64,000 nt of DNA from Cepaea nemoralis (taxonomy: Eukaryota > Mollusca > Gastropoda > Stylommatophora > Helicidae), in contig JACEFZ010018303.1 of the NCBI GenBank assembly GCA_014155875.1, forward strand, positions 851,001 to 915,000. Direction: 5' to 3'. How positions within the stretch are numbered: the stretch's first letter is position 1; every line of letters begins with the position of its first letter. The position numbers were made by a program, and so were the translations under genes. Under the pieces are notes generated by a model. It saw only the letters and a list, made by a program, of their open reading frames with translations. It searched no databases and was not told the origin of the DNA. Below are positions 1 through 11,384 of this stretch, piece after piece.

Positions 1-1234
1 ATGGCTGTTTTAATTCCTCACTTCAATGTATTGGGCCTTTCGTTCGCTACGTGCCGCTCCCCGCAGGGACGGTCGTACTGCAAATTCTATCCACTCAGTG
101 AGATTTCGTTTCGGACATGTGCTTAGTCGCTGTGCCCGGAAAACAAAATAGTTAGTGATGTTCCGGGCACGACGGAAATTCGGAAAATTAGCTAGTCAGA
201 GCTGTTCCAAGCATGAGGGATAATCGGAAAACTAGATAGTCAGTGCTGTTCCGGGCTCGATCGACATTTCACTTGGACTTAATTGCGTAGTGCCAGTTTT
301 TATTTGCCACCGTTAGGCCGGCACATCCGACTTCGGCGGGCATTTTTACTGAGGTTAGCCTTCCTCGGGTTTCGAGGGATTAGGACAGTCAGAAACATCA
401 CGGTCAACCCTCAAGGGAAGGCAGGGGCAGACCATGGGCATTTCCCGCTATCAAAGGAGGCTTCCATAAATTGCAGAGTCAGCACATATTACTTTGAGAC
501 TGAGCCCACCGGAGGAGTTGCCACGTCCTGCTCGTGGCTGCTTTAATTCCTCACGTCCATATATTAGGAATTTCGTTTGCTACTGGTCGCTCAAGCACAA
601 ACCAGGGACGGACAGTCTGCGGGTGACGTCCACTCAGAAAGCTTTCACTTCGGATTGCCACGTAATGGATTCGCTAGCCAAGCGTTCCATTTCGTGTAAA
701 CGAGACATTTCCAACCTTTACGCTCACTCTAAGAGTATAGATATAGGCTTTCATCTGAACCATTTCGTGCGACTGGGGCCCATTTGTCACCTTTAGTAAC
801 CGCTCACGAGGTAGGCTAAGGGTGCTGCCGGCTCAGCACCTTACCTCTATGCATCAGTGAGCGAGTAACGGCCAGGCCCTCTCTTTCGGGGATCCTTATA
901 TCCCCCAGCTGAGAGCTTTCGAACAGGTATCTAAACTAAGCATGTAGCGTGCTCAGCAACTCACCTCCATTTTGCAGGTGAGTATCGGCTCCGCTCTCAC
1001 ATCCGAGGGCTTATAGCTTAGAGGCGTTCAACCATATCCCTTAGCTAAGAGCCTTAGAGTATGTATCCGGACCAAGAATTTATGCCTTCGTATGCCTCAT
1101 TTAAACTTGTGCTGCTGTCCTCAGTCTACCTGCAGAGCAATAGGTTGTGTCTATCTTAGTCTGGCCCCTACCTAGCGGTCTGCTACCAAATCGCCCGCAG
1201 ATGTGCTTCAAACGCGGGTGTGTGGGATTACGAA
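1..1234. other. Non-coding stretch with old internal repeats
   Basis: No gene is recognised here. Bases 1-115 and 533-650 are a diverged direct repeat: both share the stretch ttaattcctcac, a cgttygctac block and gggacgg. Bases 144-270 hold three imperfect copies of a 40-44 bp unit containing ctgttcc(g/a)(g/a)gc. The short open frames at 283-546 and 494-796 have no recognisable motif and are probably chance. Confidence 0.4.
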
Positions 1235-1518
1235 CTGCGCCTGTAAATACTTCGCCATGGAGTGGGTTGATAGACGATGGTTTGTAAACTGAAGTTATAC
1301 CTTGCCATACCACACAGCCTGGGCGGAATCGATAGACTATATGTTGCCCATACAGCATGATCTTTCTCTCGGCCTGTTTGTTTACTCCAGAGAATAGATA
1401 AACACCAATATATTTGGAATAAAACAAGCAGCAGAAACTGTCGGATCAGCAAATAAATGCTTTAGCGGTCCGCATGTCAAAGCTTTCATCCAAGAGCCTG
1501 GTCTGTCGTGCCATGACA
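1235..1518 (-). repeat. Copy of EN-RT element B leader, left part
   Basis: This matches 40180-40437, part of the 5' leader of the retrotransposon at 36460-40637, including the blocks cagcctgggc, tgttgcccatrcagcatgatc and cggatcagca. It stops at ccatgaca (1511-1518). The leader resumes at 14197 starting with the same eight bases, so an RNase H-type element was inserted there with target duplication CCATGACA. The left border near 1235 is soft because similarity fades. Confidence 0.7.
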
Positions 1519-1559
1519 TGTGTTGAGTTGTTGAGTTGAACCGACATCACTGCACCCAG

Positions 1560-2345
1560 GACATTCTCATACGCTCTCCGTCTCCGCGTTCAACAGCCAG
1601 TGAAGAGTCACACTACTAATCGTTTCCCCCGCTATTTGATTGAAAGTTCTCCTGGTCTCCCTCTCAGTTTTGAGATTCTTCCAAAACCCCTACCGATCCC
1701 CCGCAATCTCATTCTTTCCACACGGGTTCTCAATCTGTCCTCCCCCCCCCCCCCCTTCTCTATTTGGTCCCTAAGGCGCATGACCACGTCTCCCTTGTCC
1801 ATAGGCAAGATACCATCAAGAGGTGCATTCCCTGCCAGCCTATCAGCCTGTTCATTCCTCTGCACTCCCACATGGCAACGGCAAAACATCCATACAATTC
1901 CCACAGTCTGTGACCTGTGAAGTGAGGTGAGCCATTCCACACGAAACATTCCTTTCTCCACCTTACTAAACATACGCTTTGAGTCCGTAATGAATACAAT
2001 GTGTGTTGCAGTAGTCTCCTCTAACCAACTGAATGCCGCTGTTACTGCTTCCACCCAAATTCTCATGCTGGAAGTCGTAGTCTCATATGCCAGACTCTCC
2101 CTTTTTCTAGAATCGTCCGTTCGCAATGAAATCATAACCACTCCGCCTGTTTCTCACCACTGACCCATCAGTATAGATCATTATGTCACCTTGATGTGTA
2201 TTGCTCTGGATCAGTTGTTGCACCTCAAACTCTGTACGGCCCGCTGCCCATTCTCTGCACTCACGACCCAGTGTTACTACATTGTGCCAGTCCGATATAA
2301 CTTCCCGTACTTTAGCCCACTCATTTTCACAACTGATGGTCTCTT
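1560..2345 (-). pseudogene. RNase H domain of non-LTR retrotransposon (3' half)
   Basis: Degraded RNase H-like domain in two frames (about 2345-2107, then 2141-1632). Catalytic-type motifs are visible: IYTDGSV, then ITDSKRM, then NEQADRLAGNAP. The protein closely resembles the uninterrupted copy at 41852-42721. A frameshift lies near 2110-2140, and the second acidic position is altered (VEAVTAAF in place of MEVGAVTA). The domain follows the reverse transcriptase in this class of element, and its RT is at 13.3-14.2 kb. Not functional. Confidence 0.8.
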
Positions 2346-2779
2346 TAGTCCGTTCACATTTGTTTGCCCCCCATATAAAAATCAATTTCTCACTAACCAA
2401 CTGAGGGAAAATGATATGATTTAGCAAATAAACTTATGTCCACTCAAAAACAGAAAAAAACAAACAAACAAATAAAAAAACAAATAAAACATTGTTCTGG
2501 AGATTGTACAGCAGATCTGTGTTTGTTTATATGCGGTATGTAATTTACGGGTCAGAGATGAAGTGCATATTATGAAATGTATTACATCTTCACGCGGAAA
2601 CATCAGCGCCTAATGGTGAATTTTGTCGTGCTGCACGGGAATTTCCATGTGACAAGAACTTCAAGTTGTGTAACGGAAGTGTTGAGAGGTGTGGTCAATA
2701 ATTCTACCCAAAGTGGGTGCTTTCAAGAAACGCGATTATATTATAAATCTTACCATTTGTGGCTAACATCTGAATGTGT

Positions 2780-4750
2780 GAATATTGTTGAATGGGATTG
2801 AATGTGACATTTTGTACACTTCAAAGCTTCGCTATGAAGTTGTACACATACATTTGTCAAGAAGCTGATCGCGTGAAACATCTTAATACTATTACAAATC
2901 CCGAGACAAGAACAGTGCATGCATTGGGTTTGAGTAAACCATCATTTCGTCGATGGGTGAATGAATATGAAATGAAATCATCACGCAATAAGCAAACGGT
3001 TGGTAGAAAGGTAATTGTAGACAGCTTTGACAAAGATGTAATAAGGCAAGCTATTATAAACATTCTGGATACCAAAGAAACAGTGACTATAAGAAAATTT
3101 AGGGTTTGGTTCAGAAAGAACAATGACATAGAGCCATCTACAACAACTTTGTGGAAAATTAAAAGGCCATTAGGTTTCACGTTTAGAAAGTACACGGGAG
3201 GTAGAAATAGCAATTCCGAGCAACCGCATTTAGGAGTCATGAGAAGTAAATACATGCGTTAAATAAGGGAAACGAGCAAAGAAAATTATCACATAGTGTA
3301 TTTGGATGAAAGTTGGATCAATGCGCACCACACAAATGAAAAGTAATGGCACTCAGTGGATGGAAAGATAATGCGATATGTGCCCAGTAGTAAAGGACAG
3401 CGTTTGGTCATAGCCCATGCTGATAGTACTCATAATGGCTTACTACAGAATGCTTGACTCGTGTTCGTATCAAAGCATACAGACAATAGGGATTATCATA
3501 ATGAGATGAATGGCAATGTATTTAAAGATTGGCTCGAGAGTACAGTGCTTTCGTCCCTAGATAGACCCTGTTGTCTAATTATGGACAATGCATCATATCA
3601 CAATGTTGTTGCCCAAGAAGACAACACACGATGGGAATTCAATAACTAAGTCACAAATGGCTGTAGAAAAATAACTAAATATGATAATAACTTGAAACCA
3701 GTTTATATTTATAAATACATTGTACCTTTATTTCTCAACATAATTTCCACCAACATTGATGCACTTATCCCATCGTTTTACTAGTCCTCCCAAACCGGCT
3801 GCATAGAACTGCGTGCTTTGTTTTCTAATCCACGTTTTCACTTCACAATTGTCTGGGTACCCACCTCTAGCACACTTTCTTAAATTTCAATCGATCATGC
3901 ATTATGCTGTATGCTGAACCATGTGAGCACCCTGTTGCAGATGCTACAGAGTTTATCTTTACTCACCTGTCACATCTAATCATCTCCTACACCTGCTGCA
4001 CAGATGCTTCTGGTCAATGTCAACAGGAAGACCAGATCGGATTTCATCAACAATTTTAGATCGTCCTTGATAAATCTTTCTACCCAACTATGCACCGCTT
4101 TACGGGACAAATATTTGTCAACATAAATAGGAAGCATTTCCTTACGAATGTCCTTTGAAGGCAGTCCTTTTGCCCACAAAAAACGCACAACAGCACGTTG
4201 CTCTTTGGTTGTACACTCCGTAAGTACAGTCACCATTTTGTTTATGCGCTGCGCATGCACATAAAACACCTGACGCCACCTGACGAATGGGAATATAAAG
4301 TTCGATGTTGCTGTCACTTAATGACACTTGTAGAAAACACCAACTACATTTACCTGCCATCCCACAGAACTGTGTGACTTACTTATTGACTCGCCTCGTA
4401 CCTACGGCATCGAGCACAAATGAAGCAATAATGATATGGCTCCGAAAGAAAACATACCATTTCCAGATTTGTTGTCCCTTGTAAAACATACGCAAAAAAT
4501 CAAGAAATATTACATTGACAAGTTGATAGAAGAGCATGACCGTAGGTACTTGAAACTTCCGCCGTACCATTCTCATTTAAACCCTATAGAACTTATGTGA
4601 GCTAAAATTAAAGGACAGGTGGCAGCTGACAGTACTACATTCAAATTGTCTGACTCCGAGATACTAACCTAGTCCACGCTATTAAATATTGGTAAACGTT
4701 ACTGGAAAAAATGTGAGGACCATGTGTTGAAAGAGGAAGATGACTATTAG
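2780..4750 (+). pseudogene. IS630-Tc1-mariner DDE transposase, inactivated
   Basis: Cut-and-paste transposase remnant, broken by stops, frameshifts and the mariner insertion at 3649-4379. The N-terminal part (2792-3262) contains a helix-turn-helix-like stretch (ALGLSKPSFRRWVNEY). The catalytic triad context is readable: LDESWINAHH near 3303-3335, LIMDNASYHN near 3577-3606, and LPPYHSHLNPIEL near 4555-4595. These supply D, D and E of the DDE triad. Stops lie at 3260, 3343, 3455 and 4597. Product inactive. Confidence 0.8.
3649..4379 (-). mobile_element. Internally deleted mariner element
   Basis: A 731-bp element flanked by TA (3647-3648 and 4380-4381) with matching outer ends agtcacaa and agtcacac on opposite strands. 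The minus strand keeps both ends of a mariner transposase. The N-terminal domain is near 4240-4020 (TKEQRAVVRFLWAKGLPSKD, then LSRKAVHSWVERF). The C-terminal end is near 3860-3731 (VKTWIRKQSTQFYAAGLGGL, ending NYVEK). The central catalytic part is missing. It sits inside the DDE transposase gene and interrupts it. Confidence 0.8.
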
Positions 4751-5384
4751 AGAAAGGGTAGATTGAACTTTATGCAACCGATAGCAGTCATCAACCTACT
4801 GGAATCGTCATACACAGATTAAGGTCTGGGCAGATCGCAGACATTAATCCACAGCCACACCTACTGGGATGTTTTGCTTCAACTATTCACGCCATAAACA
4901 TTACAGCATCGGCACAAACAATACAACTTGTCAATGGCAACAGTTTTTATGGATTTTCAGTTCCGCAAGCCCTCAACGGTGACAAACAACTGGAATTAAA
5001 AAACAACAACAACAACAATATTAAATGCAGTGAATACCAACAGAAGAGTAATATTGCGGTGGAAACTCATATATTGTAGCATAACAAGAAACGTGAGAAC
5101 AAACACGTTGTCAAATGAGGGGACAAAACACGAACATTCGAATCAATCTATTAAACTTCAATGAAAAGAGGACCAACGTATTGGCCGTTAAAATGGTAGT
5201 CCACTACAAAGACATTCACAACTATATTCGTCGTGAAAAACAGGTAATCGAGTTCCTCTCTGAGCATAAATAGCAGAGTAGACAATCTTTTACGAAGACT
5301 CAAAGCGGGTCTGTCACCCATGTGTGCGTGTGAACAAACTACACAGACAGCTTAACATGTCCTTAAACATTGACACATGATGAC
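4751..5384. other. Non-coding interior of the IS630-type transposon
   Basis: No gene seen. It contains a short (aac)n run near 5002-5017 and otherwise unique-looking AT-rich sequence. It lies between the transposase remnant and the 5' LTR of the Ty3/gypsy element and is probably the transposon's own 3' non-coding region. Confidence 0.4.
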
Positions 5385-5914
5385 TGTCAGAGTCTAGAAT
5401 AGTCTAGATGCCAATGCAGTGATGCAGTGACATCGTTACGCCCGCCAGGCGACTTAGTCCCCAGCAGGGATGCAGTAACTTCGTTACGCCGCCAGGTGAG
5501 TTGTAGTTACCTGCCTGCAAGATTGCTGGCTGACGAGACGGCCAGCGGTCAGGCAAGGACGACGCAAGACGCACGCATGCCTCGTGAAGCCACTTCAGGT
5601 GGGAGGCAAGTTGCGAACCATCGGCAGACAGCTTTGGGACGTCGACTCGACTGGACGCATGATGAGAGAAAGGCGTTGTGTGGTTTCTGTACGTGAACGT
5701 CGAGTGTCTGGACATCTTGAGAGAAAGACTGTGAGCTGTATTGTGTATGTAAGTGTATTGAAGTGTCAAGTATATCTTGTTGTGATCATCGTATGGTATC
5801 TGATCTGTAAATAAATCCATTGAACGTTGTGTCGTTGAGTCTTAAGTCAAATCACGTTGTACTTGTACTGTCTCACATGTGTTAGGTTAGCGAGCCAAGT
5901 TTAAGACCCTGACA
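5385..5914 (+). repeat. 5' LTR of the Gmr1-like element
   Basis: The first 75 bp (5385-5459) are identical to 12748-12822. It begins TGTCAG and ends CTGACA, an exact 6-bp inverted terminal repeat of the usual TG..CA kind, which sets the length at 530 bp. An aataaa signal lies at about 5810. The LTR has an internal direct repeat: gatgcagt(g/a)ac at about 5427 and 5470, each followed by cgttacgcc. The 3' border is inferred because the 3' LTR is truncated. Confidence 0.8.
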
Positions 5915-5918
5915 TGTG

Positions 5919-5936
5919 TGGACGTGGTGGCATTCG
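5919..5936 (+). other. Putative primer-binding site
   Basis: Four bases after the inferred LTR end is tggacgtggtggcattcg, which starts with the TGG expected of a site complementary to a tRNA 3' CCA end. I cannot name the tRNA. An alternative start is tggtggcattcg at 5925. Confidence 0.4.
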
Positions 5937-6713
5937 TCCGGCTTTGAGATGAACGTGTTTATGTGATTAACGATTTAAAACTAGATTTTGTGAACTTAGA
6001 ATTTTTGTCAAACTTTATAGTACATGTAAATGTGATCGTGGAAGGCTCATTTTGATATATTACTACATTGTTTAAACATGGAGACTATTTGTAAACGTAC
6101 AGTGCATACATATTGTTTGATCTTGTAAACGTGTAAAACATTTGTGATTGTGAGACTTGTCACCGTTTTGACCTTGTCACCATTGTGACCTTGTCGCCAT
6201 CTTGTAAACTTGATGTCTATGTCCTTACTGAATGTCATCTTGATGTAAGTGATGTGTCATCAATGTTGTAGAGTGTTGAGATATATGTAGATTGTCTTTG
6301 TGAATTGAGTTGTGGAAAGCAGAAAGTTTGGGAAAGAAAGTGACTTGTGTTTTGAAAAAAAAAAAATTGTTGACGGACAAACTTACGACCTACAATTATA
6401 CTCAACGCCATACAAACCTAATCAATACTTAGTGACAAGCAGGCACACACCATCAGATAGACGCTAATTTATTTTCTCCAAAAACAAAGCAGGTTTTCTG
6501 TACCATCCGAAACCCTTGCGCGTAGAGGTCATTTGTGTGTCGAAGTAGCGACCCTACAGTTCCTAGCCCGATTTCCAACCGTTCTTCACCGCATCCAGAG
6601 CACTTGAGTATATTTTTCTTTTCTTATACTTTAAGGATGCAAATTTAGGCACATATTGTCAATAGAATTCAATTGTAAATTGTTTATTGTACTAACCACT
6701 TATAACAAATTGT

Positions 6714-8744
6714 GTGGATTGTATTTCATTTGCATTTTCCATCATGTCTTCATTAAATGATTTCATCGATATGGGGTTAAAGTTACAGTTAACAGGTGAT
6801 GAGTTAACGAAGTGGAGTGAGAAGAAATACTCTGAGTACCACGAGCGGGAAGAAAGAGCATCTGAAAGAGCTGCAAAGACAAAGCAAGCCGAGATAGATA
6901 GTGAAGTAAAGAAGGCAGAAATAGCAGCTCAGAGTAAAAGAGAAGAACTGGATGCACAGTTAAAGATGAAACAACTTGATACTGAGACTGCCATTAACAA
7001 AGAGTCCAAGAAATCTGAGAGACTGGAGAAAGAAAACCAGTACAAGAAATATCAAGGTATTGTACGCAATTATACCTCGGGTGACTGCATCGCAGCCTTT
7101 ACCCAAAATTTTGAGACCTTAATGGAAATTTACCAGGTTCCACTGTCTGAATGGAATATTGTTTATATGAGGAGTTTATCAGGGGAGCCTCTTAAAGTCA
7201 TTGAAACCATCCCCAAAGACCTCAGAAAAGATTACCATTATCTGAAAGCAAAGATTATGGCACATTTTATGTTAGATGAGGCAGGTTACAGAGAACAATT
7301 CAGCAAGTTGACCCCGAAACCGACTCAAACGTTCTCTGATTACCTCTGCTTAGTCCGAGATATATTTACCAAATGGACTTCAGCAGCTAAAATTGACAAA
7401 AATTATCAAAGATTAGAAGATCTGATCATTAGAGATAAAGTCATTTCATCCATTCCATCAGCATTTTCAAAATTTTTGCAGGAGAATGAATGCACTAGTG
7501 TGGATGAGATTGAGAGACGTGGTTCGGCTTACTACACAGCCAACAAACATTGCTTTGCCAGTGAAGCTACTGACATAAATTTTGTAGCATCGGCTAACTA
7601 TGAGAAACCCTATAGTAGGCAGAAACTTCATAAGCCTACATCTGAGAAGTATAACCACTGTAAATACTGTAAAATTTCACATCATCAAGGTGAGATGTGC
7701 GACAAGAACCCCGCATATCACACTTATCTACAAAACATGGTAAACAGACAAGATAAGGAGCGTAGATCCTTCAGAAATTTGCGTAAATGTTTCCTCTGTA
7801 AGGCGTACGGACATTATCGCCATGATTGTAAAGGCAGGCAAATGACCAACAAAGCAAATGCCGCCTTGTTTGACAGCTCATCGTCAGATGAAGAACAATC
7901 AGAGAAACATCCTGTGAACTCAGCACAGGCTTTTGACATGTTTAACGCAAATAAATGTACGGTTTGTAACACCTTTTATGAAGATGGTATTTTAACATGC
8001 GGCCACGCCATCCCTATTGCCAATGAAGAAGCTAATTTGGTAGTAGATTCTAAAGGCAGGATAAACGTCCATCACGGATATGTGAATGGCAAGTCTGCTA
8101 CAGTCCTTCGGGACACGGGCAGCTCACTTATTGGTCTGAAGAGAACGTTCATAATGCCTACAGACTATACAGGCCGGCACGTAACATGCAGAACATTCTC
8201 ATGCAATATTGAGAAATACCCACTAGCATGGGCATATATTGAAACACCTTTCCTCACTGGGAAAGTAAAGTGCGCTGCATTAACAAACCCAGTGTGTGAT
8301 GTAATAATTGGAAATTTACCTGAGGTGAATGATAAACCTCATGACATAACATCTCTGTGTATTGATGATAGCATAACATCACCATCCAATGTCATCATTG
8401 ATAATGTTACACCATCTGATGAATGTATGGTAGCTAATGCAGCACTAAGATCTCATGACATCATTGATAACATTGTTTCATCACCATCTGATATCATTGA
8501 ATGTGTGAACGCAGTAACTAGATCCACTGCTAGAGTGCAAGATGAAAGTAATCAAACTGAGGCTATACAAATGCTTAGCCCAGTATCACTACCTACTAAC
8601 ACCATGAAGGAAACGTTTGTAACAGCTCAAAAGGCTGAACCTTCATTATCAAAGTATTTTAATCTGATCGGCCAAAAGCCAAAGGTAACCAAGCATGCAA
8701 AATGGCATTTTGCTGTGAAAAATGATATCCTCACCAGGTATTAA
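6714..8744 (+). CDS. Gag polyprotein with SCAN-like capsid, zinc knuckles and protease
   Basis: 676 codons. The start may be the second Met (residue 11), which begins a cleaner gag-like N-terminus. Residues about 40-110 are highly charged and probably coiled coil. Residues about 192-273 (from YREQF to YYTA) resemble the SCAN / capsid C-terminal domain. Two CX2CX4HX4C knuckles lie at residues 316-329 and 359-372. The aspartic protease active site DTGSS starts at residue 467. The frame then runs into the spacer before integrase and stops with TAA at 8742-8744. The stop falls before the integrase zinc finger and is probably a mutation, since two frameshifts follow it. Confidence 0.85.
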   Translation: MDCISFAFSIMSSLNDFIDMGLKLQLTGDELTKWSEKKYSEYHEREERASERAAKTKQAEIDSEVKKAEIAAQSKREELDAQLKMKQLDTETAINKESKKSERLEKENQYKKYQGIVRNYTSGDCIAAFTQNFETLMEIYQVPLSEWNIVYMRSLSGEPLKVIETIPKDLRKDYHYLKAKIMAHFMLDEAGYREQFSKLTPKPTQTFSDYLCLVRDIFTKWTSAAKIDKNYQRLEDLIIRDKVISSIPSAFSKFLQENECTSVDEIERRGSAYYTANKHCFASEATDINFVASANYEKPYSRQKLHKPTSEKYNHCKYCKISHHQGEMCDKNPAYHTYLQNMVNRQDKERRSFRNLRKCFLCKAYGHYRHDCKGRQMTNKANAALFDSSSSDEEQSEKHPVNSAQAFDMFNANKCTVCNTFYEDGILTCGHAIPIANEEANLVVDSKGRINVHHGYVNGKSATVLRDTGSSLIGLKRTFIMPTDYTGRHVTCRTFSCNIEKYPLAWAYIETPFLTGKVKCAALTNPVCDVIIGNLPEVNDKPHDITSLCIDDSITSPSNVIIDNVTPSDECMVANAALRSHDIIDNIVSSPSDIIECVNAVTRSTARVQDESNQTEAIQMLSPVSLPTNTMKETFVTAQKAEPSLSKYFNLIGQKPKVTKHAKWHFAVKNDILTRY

Positions 8745-9301
8745 ACCAGAGGTGACAACACCACAGAGCAAACTGTTTTGCCAACTAATTATCGTAAGCA
8801 AGCCTTACATCTTGCCCACGATATACCTTTTCAGGGCATATGGCATACGCTAAGACCAGATCAAGATTATTAACACAGTTTCATTGGCCCAAATTTTGCA
8901 ATGACATTAAACAATATTGCAGAAGTTGTGACATCTGCCAAAAACTGATAAAAAACGGTAAACACCCACAGGCAAAGTTACAAGTCACTGACTTAGCCAG
9001 TCGACCTTTTGGAAAATTATCTGTCGACATAGTGGGCCCTCTTAATCATACAACAACTAGAGGGAATAAATATATTCTAACTGTCATTGATCAATGTAGC
9101 CGCTGGTCGGAAGCTATTCCGCTAAAGAACATAACTGCCAATGATATAATGGAAGTTTTCTTCCATATTTGTTCTCGGATAGGATTTCCAGATACTATCC
9201 AATCTGATAGGGGCACTCAGTTTATCGTCGCATCTACCCAAGCTTTCACCAAAATGTTGGGAGTGAACAATGTTTCAATCCCCATACTATCCTCACTCTA
9301 G
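8745..9301 (+). pseudogene. Integrase, N-terminal and catalytic core, frameshifted
   Basis: Reading continues past the 8742 stop in the same frame to about 8826. It shifts frame there (open 8840-9301) and returns to the original frame near 9270-9290. An HHCC zinc-binding segment is present (ALHLAHD, GHMAYAK, then CRSCDIC). The first catalytic Asp is in SVDIVGPL and the second in QSDRGTQF. The matching Glu (GIIEKFNG) is at residue 15 of the next frame. The enzyme would insert the element's cDNA. The stop and two shifts mean no intact integrase can be made from this copy. Confidence 0.85.
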
Positions 9302-11384
9302 TGGAATTATAGAAAAGTTTAACGGGGATTTAAAGCACATGCTTGCAAAAGTCACGCAAGAGCACCCCAACAACTGGGATGTATATCTACCAGCTATTCT
9401 TTTTGCTTATCGCGAGGTACCACATTCTAGTACCGGTTTCTCTCCTTTTGAACTTATCTATGGTGCCAAACCACGTGGCCCATTAACCATTTACCATCAA
9501 ATGTTAACTGACTCTACTCCAGTACTTAAACCCATATCATCATACGTATATGTTACATCATTGCGTGAAAGAATTATCAAATCTTGTACAATTGCAAAGA
9601 ATGCACTAAAATTATCTGGTGCTACTTATAGACAGTATGCTGACAAAGGTAACAGGACGATAACGTTGACACCTGGACAGGACGTTCTTCTTCTATTACC
9701 TAGTGACAGACACTTATTGACTGATTCTTGGCAGGGACCTTTTAAAGTGACGAGACAGATTTCACCTGTAGACTACGAGATCCAAATAAAAGACAAACAT
9801 AAAATATTCCACATAAATATGCTAAGACCATACTACAACAGAGACAACGAACAAGACGATACATCAGCTTGTACAGTGATAATAGATCATGAAGACGACG
9901 AGGCTAGTGACGAGATTCCAACACCTGCATTAGACACAACAAACTGCTTGAAGGAGATCAAAATCAACCCAAAATTAACTCAAGCAGAAACAGACAGTTG
10001 CAAACAGCTTATACAACAGTACAACACCATCTTCTCCAACAACCCAGGACAAACAGAATTAGTACAGCATCACATCACACTCACATCAAACACACCCATA
10101 AGATGCAGACCATACACCATTCCATTACATTATAAAGAACACTTACACCAGGAGATCATCAACTTAGAGAAAAACAACATCATAAGACGATCCCAATCAG
10201 ACTTCTCATCTCCAATGGTCATTGTACGCAAAAAGGACAACACCATAAGACTGTGTGTCGACTATAGGAAGCTCAATAAAATAACTCTTCTAGATCTTGA
10301 GCCAATGGCTAACTCTGACGATCTACTGACAGAACTGACAGACGCTAGGTTCTTTACGAAGGTAGACATGACGAAAGGATATTGGCAGATAGCGGTAGAC
10401 GAGAAGAGCAGACATCTGACAGCATTTGCCACACCTTGGGGACTGTACGAATGGTGCAAACTTCCATTTGGGCTAGTCAATGCCCCAGCCACATTCGTAC
10501 GTATGACACGACTTTTACTAGTAGACATACCTAACATAATTTGCTATATAGACGACATCTGTGTTCACACAGAGACGATGACAGAGCACATAAAGACGTT
10601 AGAACAGACATTTGAACGCATTAGACAGCACGGACTGACGGTAAAGCCTGCGAAAGTAGACATAGCCTACCAGGAAATATCCTTCTTGGGGTACAAAATA
10701 TCCAATGGCTTTGTCACGACAGACGATAACATTGTGTCCAAGATACTAAAACTCTCACTTCCGACTACGAAAAAACAAGTCAGAAGTTTGTTGGGACTGA
10801 TAAATTATTACCGGCAGTTCATTCCTGATTTTTCAGAACTGACCGAAGTATTTACTAACTTACTAACAAAAGATAAACCAGAGAAAATTGTAAGCAATGA
10901 ATGCCTAACATTTGCATTCCGTAAAGTATTATCTTGTTTTTCTGATAATAGCTTACACAATCCCATCCTAAAATTGCCCAATCTCCGTTTACCTTTCAGA
11001 TTGCGGACAGACGCGAGCTCCGTGGCGATTGGAGCAGTCTTGTTGCAAGAGTACAATAACATCCTCCATCCCGTGTACTTCGTATCCAGGAAACTAAAAC
11101 CCAGAGAACGGGCTTGGTCAATACCTCAGTTGGAAGCCCTAGCATTAGTGGTGGGTATAACTAAATTGTCTAGATTCCTTCTAGGACGCCATTTCATCGT
11201 GGAATCTGACAGCAGCCCGTTGCGATTTATAAATTCAGGTGTACCTTCAAACCAGATGGTAGCGCGCTGGTCTCTGAAACTTCAAGATTACAGCTTTGAG
11301 GTCCGACATATTCCAGGCAGAACCAACACGATCGCCGATCTGTTGTCCCGTTGTCCGACCGACCCAGTAAGCACCAATGTCTGA
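9270..11384 (+). CDS. Pol: integrase C-terminus, reverse transcriptase, RNase H
   Basis: 704 codons in one open frame. Residues 1-60 finish the integrase core (Glu 15). A GPFKV-type C-terminal integrase module ends with IFHINMLRPYY near residue 190. A linker is followed by reverse transcriptase: SSPMVIVRKKD, LCVDYRKLN (about 328), FGLVNAPATF, and the catalytic YIDD at 426-429. RNase H follows with Asp 581 in LRTDASS, the Glu in PQLEAL, and a final NTIADLLSR. The normal Ty3/gypsy order would put integrase after RNase H. Its presence in front, within the same frame, identifies the Gmr1-type organisation. Confidence 0.9.
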   Translation: MFQSPYYPHSSGIIEKFNGDLKHMLAKVTQEHPNNWDVYLPAILFAYREVPHSSTGFSPFELIYGAKPRGPLTIYHQMLTDSTPVLKPISSYVYVTSLRERIIKSCTIAKNALKLSGATYRQYADKGNRTITLTPGQDVLLLLPSDRHLLTDSWQGPFKVTRQISPVDYEIQIKDKHKIFHINMLRPYYNRDNEQDDTSACTVIIDHEDDEASDEIPTPALDTTNCLKEIKINPKLTQAETDSCKQLIQQYNTIFSNNPGQTELVQHHITLTSNTPIRCRPYTIPLHYKEHLHQEIINLEKNNIIRRSQSDFSSPMVIVRKKDNTIRLCVDYRKLNKITLLDLEPMANSDDLLTELTDARFFTKVDMTKGYWQIAVDEKSRHLTAFATPWGLYEWCKLPFGLVNAPATFVRMTRLLLVDIPNIICYIDDICVHTETMTEHIKTLEQTFERIRQHGLTVKPAKVDIAYQEISFLGYKISNGFVTTDDNIVSKILKLSLPTTKKQVRSLLGLINYYRQFIPDFSELTEVFTNLLTKDKPEKIVSNECLTFAFRKVLSCFSDNSLHNPILKLPNLRLPFRLRTDASSVAIGAVLLQEYNNILHPVYFVSRKLKPRERAWSIPQLEALALVVGITKLSRFLLGRHFIVESDSSPLRFINSGVPSNQMVARWSLKLQDYSFEVRHIPGRTNTIADLLSRCPTDPVSTNV

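Noticed and set aside
5404..5820. 138-codon minus-strand frame and plus-strand frames in the 5' LTR
   Set aside because: They lie wholly within the LTR, have no motifs and are shadows.
8742..8744. TAA as a programmed readthrough stop in the Gmr1-like element
   Set aside because: It lies after the protease and is followed within 100-550 bases by two frameshifts, so decay is the simpler reading.
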